Origin: Nanobdellota archaeon
Lineage (GTDB): Archaea > Nanobdellota > Nanobdellia > Pacearchaeales > GW2011-AR1
NCBI GenBank assembly: GCA_018901625.1
Contig: JAHIEM010000074.1
Location: 1 to 21,529, forward strand
DNA: 21,529 nt
Direction of reading: 5' to 3'
Shown here: positions 19,480-21,529 of the stretch, in pieces
Numbering within the stretch: the first letter of the stretch is position 1
How the letters are laid out: each line of letters begins with the position of its first letter
Position numbers and translations under genes: made by a program
Notes under the pieces: generated by a model
Databases searched by the model: none
The model's input: the letters and a program-made list of their open reading frames with translations, nothing else
What the model was told of the DNA's origin: nothing

Positions 19480-19739
19480 TCTAAGCTCATCACAACAAGC
19501 CCGTATTTATCAATCTCTTCTTTTGTCCAGAATTCAAGCTCTCTAGTTTTAAGTAAGAACCCTATCTTTTTTTCAATCTTTCTCCCAGTATATCTTCTTG
19601 TTTCAGGATTATACTCTTCAAAAACAATCACATCTCCCTCAAAAACAGGAAAATCAGCAAGTCTTAAATCAAACTTCTTCTTTCCACTAAGAATAGCTTC
19701 AAAAAATTCAGGCCATGTTTTTTTCTTAGTAATTGCCAT
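19476..19739 (-). CDS. DUF3850 (ASCH/PUA-like) protein
   Basis: A small 87-residue domain of the ASCH/PUA-like fold, often linked to RNA binding. The pattern KTWPEFFEAILSGKKKFDLR, then FEGDVIVFEEYNPETRRYTGR and a final strand, is typical of DUF3850. The whole protein is one domain. The gene opens the operon that ends with glyS; its ATG is 25.5 nt from the TATA box at 19761-19768, so the mRNA is leaderless. The operon context suggests a role around tRNA or translation, which is an inference. Confidence 0.85.
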   Translation of the reverse strand: MAITKKKTWPEFFEAILSGKKKFDLRLADFPVFEGDVIVFEEYNPETRRYTGRKIEKKIGFLLKTRELEFWTKEEIDKYGLVVMSLE

Positions 19740-19760
19740 ATCTTACCCACTACACAACAC

Positions 19761-19768
19761 TATTTAAA
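19761..19768 (-). promoter_or_regulatory. TATA box of the DUF3850-glyS operon
   Basis: TTTAAATA on the minus strand, centred 25.5 nt before the ATG at 19739. A second similar element (19787-19795) lies just behind tRNA-Cys. Confidence 0.65.
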
Positions 19769-19795
19769 TCTTCCTTTAGGCACTACTATTTAAAT

Positions 19796-19801
19796 TAAAA
19801 A
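19796..19801 (-). terminator. Oligo-T terminator of tRNA-Cys
   Basis: Six T residues on the minus strand directly follow the discriminator base of tRNA-Cys. Archaeal RNA polymerase stops at such oligo-T tracts. Confidence 0.6.
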
Positions 19802-19873
19802 AGCACGGGGGGAGAATCGAACTCCCGAAAAGAAGCTCTGCAGGCTCCCGCAGTACCATTGTGCCACCCGTGC
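19802..19873 (-). tRNA. tRNA-Cys (GCA)
   Basis: Minus-strand cloverleaf of 72 nt: acceptor GCACGGG/CCCGTGC, D arm with GCA/TGC and GG in the loop, anticodon stem GGAGC/GCTTC with loop CTGCAGA (anticodon GCA, + strand 19839-19841), T arm GGGAG/CTCCC with loop TTCGATT. The discriminator is U, the cysteine identity base. No intron, CCA not encoded. Confidence 0.93.
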
Positions 19874-19876
19874 TGA

Positions 19877-19922
19877 GCAATTTTGCGAGACTAATCTCCC
19901 TCGTATCCGCGAGCAGGATTGC
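19877..19922 (-). other. Folded 5' leader candidate of tRNA-Cys
   Basis: Minus-strand RNA between a TATA-like TATTTAAA (19951-19958) and tRNA-Cys can form a closed three-arm fold: GCAAT/ATTGC closes it (19918-19922 with 19877-19881), with CTCG/CGAG (19910-19913 with 19900-19903) and GAGA/TCTC (19895-19898 with 19887-19890) inside. It would lie within a leader of about 55 nt. Function unknown; no ORF. Confidence 0.4.
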
Positions 19923-19958
19923 GAACCTAAATATCTAAAGAAACCCTGCTTTTAAATA

Positions 19959-20345
19959 TTATTCGTTTGTACTATCTGCCAGGCTGTGAACTCTCTGAAT
20001 ACACTTTGGCCAGCCATCAGTGCAATTCTGACAATTTATTAAACAATTAGGAATATCCCCGCCGCCATTTCTGGCATACTCCTGAGCCGAAACCTCTTTC
20101 AAAGCAACAAAAGTCCCCTTCTCTAAAGATGAAACAATTATCTCAAGAATATTTCCATTATGCAAATTACTAGAACTCAGCGTATGATTGGTCAACCCCC
20201 AGTTAAACCTAGTGAATTGGAACAGATAAAAGTGCGTCTTCCCATGTATGCGCGTATGGGCTTCAGCATATCTATCACACTCCTCAGAAGAAGGCACATA
20301 GTTCATCATTCTCTGAATAGCGGCAAGATCTGGTGTTTGAGTCAT
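19959..20345 (-). CDS. Hypothetical protein, 128 aa
   Basis: I do not recognise the family. The protein is soluble, without signal or membrane segments, with a mixed alpha/beta look and a Cys group near the end (IPNCLINCQNCTDGWPKC, about residues 98-115) that could bind zinc. The ATG at 20345 is the first in frame. A GTATATG element and a purine-rich GGAGG are found 40-55 nt upstream, too far for the usual spacing. It lies just beyond the end of the tnpB element, so it is either the ancestral neighbour or a piece of accessory DNA. The composition resembles the hypothetical gene at 167-538. Confidence 0.55.
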   Translation of the reverse strand: MTQTPDLAAIQRMMNYVPSSEECDRYAEAHTRIHGKTHFYLFQFTRFNWGLTNHTLSSSNLHNGNILEIIVSSLEKGTFVALKEVSAQEYARNGGGDIPNCLINCQNCTDGWPKCIQRVHSLADSTNE

Positions 20346-20499
20346 CTAGTTTTGTTCTTTTGCTAGTTTTTATTCTTTATTATCCTCCAGCATATACTTA
20401 AAACAATATTCTTCATTCTCTTCTCAATCTCCTCAATTATTTTTTTATCTCCTATTTATCTTTCTCACAAGCCTCAGCAATCAACCCATGCGTGAACTA

Positions 20500-20532
20500 C
20501 CATAACCTAAAATTTTCATTTTAAGGTTATGG
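20500..20532 (-). other. Right-end hairpin of the tnpB element, candidate omega-RNA 3' stem
   Basis: In the minus-strand RNA CCATAACC (20532-20525) pairs with GGTTATGG (20507-20500), and after one bulged base TAAAAT pairs with ATTTTA around a GAAA tetraloop. The loop and inner stem contain the tnpB stop codon (20518-20516). Hairpins at this place are typical of IS200/IS605 ends and of omega RNAs that span the tnpB 3' end. The sequence behind it, GTAGTTCACGCATGGG, may be the element border. Confidence 0.65.
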
Positions 20533-21529
20533 CTTCTGCCTTCATAGATACTTCTTGCTGAACTAATTGTTCAGTATTGGAAGCTTTCTCCAGCGAGGCA
20601 AGTTCCTTACCTCTCGCCAATATATTTATTGCAGAATTGTAATCCCTTGGAAGTTCTTTTCCACATTCTTCACAGCAGAATTTTCTCTGCCATAAGAATA
20701 GTTTTCTGTTTCTATATCCACAGAAATTACAATCCCTCGTAGTGTAAGCAGGGTCTACATCTATAACTACACAACCAGCATTTTCAGCTTTGTAATGTAG
20801 ATAACAAGAGAGTTTGCCCCAGCTTGCATCTGCGATATTTTTAGCATTATAAGAAATTCCTATCAGATTTTTTATATTCAGTTTTTCAATGGCAATAAAC
20901 TTATTTTCTCTAATAAGTTTAGTTGAAAGCTTGTGAATAAAATCATTTCTTGCATTTGTTATTTTCTCGTGAATTTTAGCAACCTTAATTCTTGTTTTTC
21001 TTCTGCTATTACTCTGCTTTTCTTTTTTTGATAAAGATTGCTGCGCAATCTTTAGTTCTTGATGATAATTGTCAAAATGCCTGGGATTTTCATAAGAATT
21101 TCCATTGCTGTCATAAATATAATTTTCAATCCCTACATCAATACCAATCTCCCCATTTCCACAAACTCTTTTTATAACAGCGTCGGTAACTATTGAGCAA
21201 TACCATTTTCCTAATGATTTCTTAATTGTAATGCTTTTTATTTTTCCCTCAACTTGCCTATGCAGTTTGATTGGAATATCTCCAATCTTTGAAAGCCAAA
21301 GAATTCCTTTTTTTGCTTTCAAATGAGTAAGCTCAAACCCACTTTGGTTGTAAGTGAAAGTCTTGAACCAATTTTTTCCTTTGAACCTTAATCTTCCAAC
21401 TTTATTTCCTTGTTTTTTTCTTTGTGAAAGTGATGATAGGTTTGAGAATAGTCTTTGATTTTCCATCTGCAAGACTTTAGAATAAACATTATTCATTTCA
21501 GGATTTACAACTTTCAAATCGAGCAAATA
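20516..21529 (-). CDS. tnpB: TnpB (IS200/IS605 OrfB), RNA-guided nuclease, N terminus outside the window
   Basis: A RuvC-type nuclease guided by an omega RNA from the element's end; it helps to keep the transposon in place. Counting from the first TTG at 21526, the motifs are QMENQRLFSNLSSLSQRKKQG and RLRFKGK (N-terminal domain), RuvC-I GIDVGIE (Asp130), RuvC-II AIEKLNI (Glu214), the zinc finger C266-x2-C269 and C285-x2-C288, and RuvC-III PRDYNSAINI (Asp295). All three acidic catalytic residues and the zinc ligands are present, so it looks active. The TTG is in the middle of the family alignment; the frame is open to the edge, and some 40-50 residues are missing. No tnpA is seen in the window. 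Confidence 0.93.
   Translation of the reverse strand, partial: YLLDLKVVNPEMNNVYSKVLQMENQRLFSNLSSLSQRKKQGNKVGRLRFKGKNWFKTFTYNQSGFELTHLKAKKGILWLSKIGDIPIKLHRQVEGKIKSITIKKSLGKWYCSIVTDAVIKRVCGNGEIGIDVGIENYIYDSNGNSYENPRHFDNYHQELKIAQQSLSKKEKQSNSRRKTRIKVAKIHEKITNARNDFIHKLSTKLIRENKFIAIEKLNIKNLIGISYNAKNIADASWGKLSCYLHYKAENAGCVVIDVDPAYTTRDCNFCGYRNRKLFLWQRKFCCEECGKELPRDYNSAINILARGKELASLEKASNTEQLVQQEVSMKAEAITLK

Larger units (their letters stand above)
20480..21529 (-). mobile_element. IS200/IS605-type insertion element (partial, right end present)
   Basis: The element consists of tnpB with its terminal hairpin; the other end and any tnpA are beyond the right edge. The border near 20480-20490 is estimated from the hairpin and the GTAGTTCACG motif and is not exact. 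The remaining 20346-20480 is AT-rich, purine-rich on the minus strand, and holds no gene that I can support. Confidence 0.7.

Noticed and set aside
20160..20366. 68-codon + frame opposite the 128-aa hypothetical
   Set aside because: Random composition; the minus frame is longer and has a plausible Cys cluster, though it also remains uncertain.

Overview
The window looks like a small-genome archaeon, probably a DPANN lineage of the Woesearchaeota/Pacearchaeota type; this placement is inferred from gene content and promoter style, not computed. Archaeal marks are an EndA-type tRNA-splicing endonuclease, ribosomal protein S17e, ADP-forming acetyl-CoA synthetase subunits, DUF3850, and TATA boxes (mostly TTTAAATA-like) centred 24-28 nt before the start codon of most first genes, so most transcripts should be leaderless. 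The DNA is AT-rich and densely packed, and many genes in operons overlap by 4 nt. No gap between genes exceeds 300 bases.

Left part (1-6150): a gene cut by the left edge, a hypothetical protein, then a leftward operon made of an unknown 177-residue protein and a bacterial-type leucyl-tRNA synthetase (LeuRS) with a Nudix domain inserted in its editing region. In front of this operon is the most striking object of the window: a 37-codon leader ORF with 12 leucines that uses all six leucine codons, folded into three back-to-back hairpins. The last arm can pair either with the end of the leader ORF or, over 10 bp, with the start codon of the next gene. This has the logic of leader-peptide attenuation of a LeuRS operon by charged tRNA-Leu. 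Divergent from it run endA, a winged-helix protein and rps17e.

Middle part (6294-13669): a tRNA with CAT anticodon followed by a tRNA-like remnant, a small membrane protein, a DUF362/ferredoxin protein, and an energy module. Two-subunit 2-oxoacid:ferredoxin oxidoreductase (KorAB-like) would make acyl-CoA, CO2 and reduced ferredoxin; the AcdA and AcdB subunits would convert acyl-CoA to acid plus ATP. An AT-richer methyltransferase gene sits between the two oxidoreductase genes, and a RelBE toxin-antitoxin pair sits between acdB and acdA.

Right part (13732-21529): two stand-alone Nudix hydrolases, an HIT hydrolase, a secreted or lipoprotein-like protein, a winged-helix protein fused to a degenerate Nudix domain, tRNA-Ala, a small membrane protein, a VTT/DedA-like membrane protein, then an operon DUF3850 - transglutaminase-like protein - glycyl-tRNA synthetase with a transposase-like N-terminal extension. 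tRNA-Cys, a hypothetical gene and an IS200/IS605-type tnpB with its end hairpin, cut by the right edge, close the window.
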